From Bacteroidia bacterium (lineage in GTDB: Bacteria; Bacteroidota; Bacteroidia; Bacteroidales; BM523): 5,225 nucleotides of DNA. Position 1 is the stretch's first letter. Every line of letters starts with the position of its first letter. The notes under the pieces are model-generated. The model saw only the letters and a program-made list of their open reading frames with translations. It had not been told where the DNA came from and ran no database searches. A program made the position numbers and the translations under genes. Shown here in pieces: positions 5,108-5,225 of the stretch. The DNA lies in NCBI GenBank assembly GCA_016209245.1, contig JACQWN010000321.1:1-5225 (forward strand). The letters are read 5' to 3'.

Positions 5108-5225
5108 TTATGGTAATATAAGCTTCTTCATAATTAACCCATTACAAGTGTTTATCTTAATTATATAAAACCCGCTGCATAATCCATTAATATTTATCTG
5201 TGTTGGCGGGGCTTTTAAAGTAAAA
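5108..5225 (-). CDS. T9SS type A sorting domain, C-terminal end of a gene cut by the right edge
   Basis: The minus-strand frame is open from the right edge to TAA 5108-5110 and gives 38 residues: FTLKAPPTQININGLCSGFY, then IIKINTCNGLIMKKLILP. The 'I..L.SGFYIIKI.T..G...KKLI.' pattern is the last two beta-strands of a T9SS type A sorting domain, with the usual short basic and hydrophobic tail. The rest of the gene lies beyond the window, so its other domains are unknown. It runs in the same direction as the small gene, but the 203-bp gap with a stem-loop argues against one operon. Confidence 0.7.
   Translation of the reverse strand, partial: FTLKAPPTQININGLCSGFYIIKINTCNGLIMKKLILP

Overview
The window is AT-rich and looks like a member of the Bacteroidota. 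Four separate C-terminal sorting domains of the type IX secretion system (T9SS, 'type A' family, PNP-type motif) lie within 5.2 kb, and there are lamin-tail (LTD) and CotH-kinase domains typical of large secreted Bacteroidota proteins. Gene starts have no clear Shine-Dalgarno sequence, which also fits.

Layout: (1) 1-1470, plus strand: the C-terminal 489 residues of a T9SS-exported protein with two Ig/SdrD-like beta modules, probably cut off by the left edge. (2) 1507-4236, minus strand and convergent with it: a long broken locus made from at least two ancestral T9SS genes. One was signal peptide, beta-sandwich, Ig-like, LTD, LTD and CTD; the other was CotH kinase, LTD and CTD. It is now split over two frames, contains an in-frame stop and lacks family segments at about six points. 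(3) 4237-4539: a gene-free stretch with a degenerate GC-rich palindromic repeat and a 21-nt imperfect tandem repeat. (4) 4540-4904, minus strand: a small conserved-looking protein followed by the C-terminal stub of a retropepsin-like (clan AA) aspartic protease, again joined as if the middle had been removed. (5) 4905-5107: intergenic, with two AT-rich inverted repeats. (6) 5108-5225, minus strand: the last 38 residues of another T9SS cargo protein, cut by the right edge.

I do not see a new multi-gene system. The main signal is repeated loss of internal segments from recognisable families over about 3 kb, at two independent loci. This is either a decaying accessory region of surface-protein genes or an assembly that lost pieces; read mapping would tell these apart. 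No rRNA, tRNA, CRISPR array or complete mobile element was seen.
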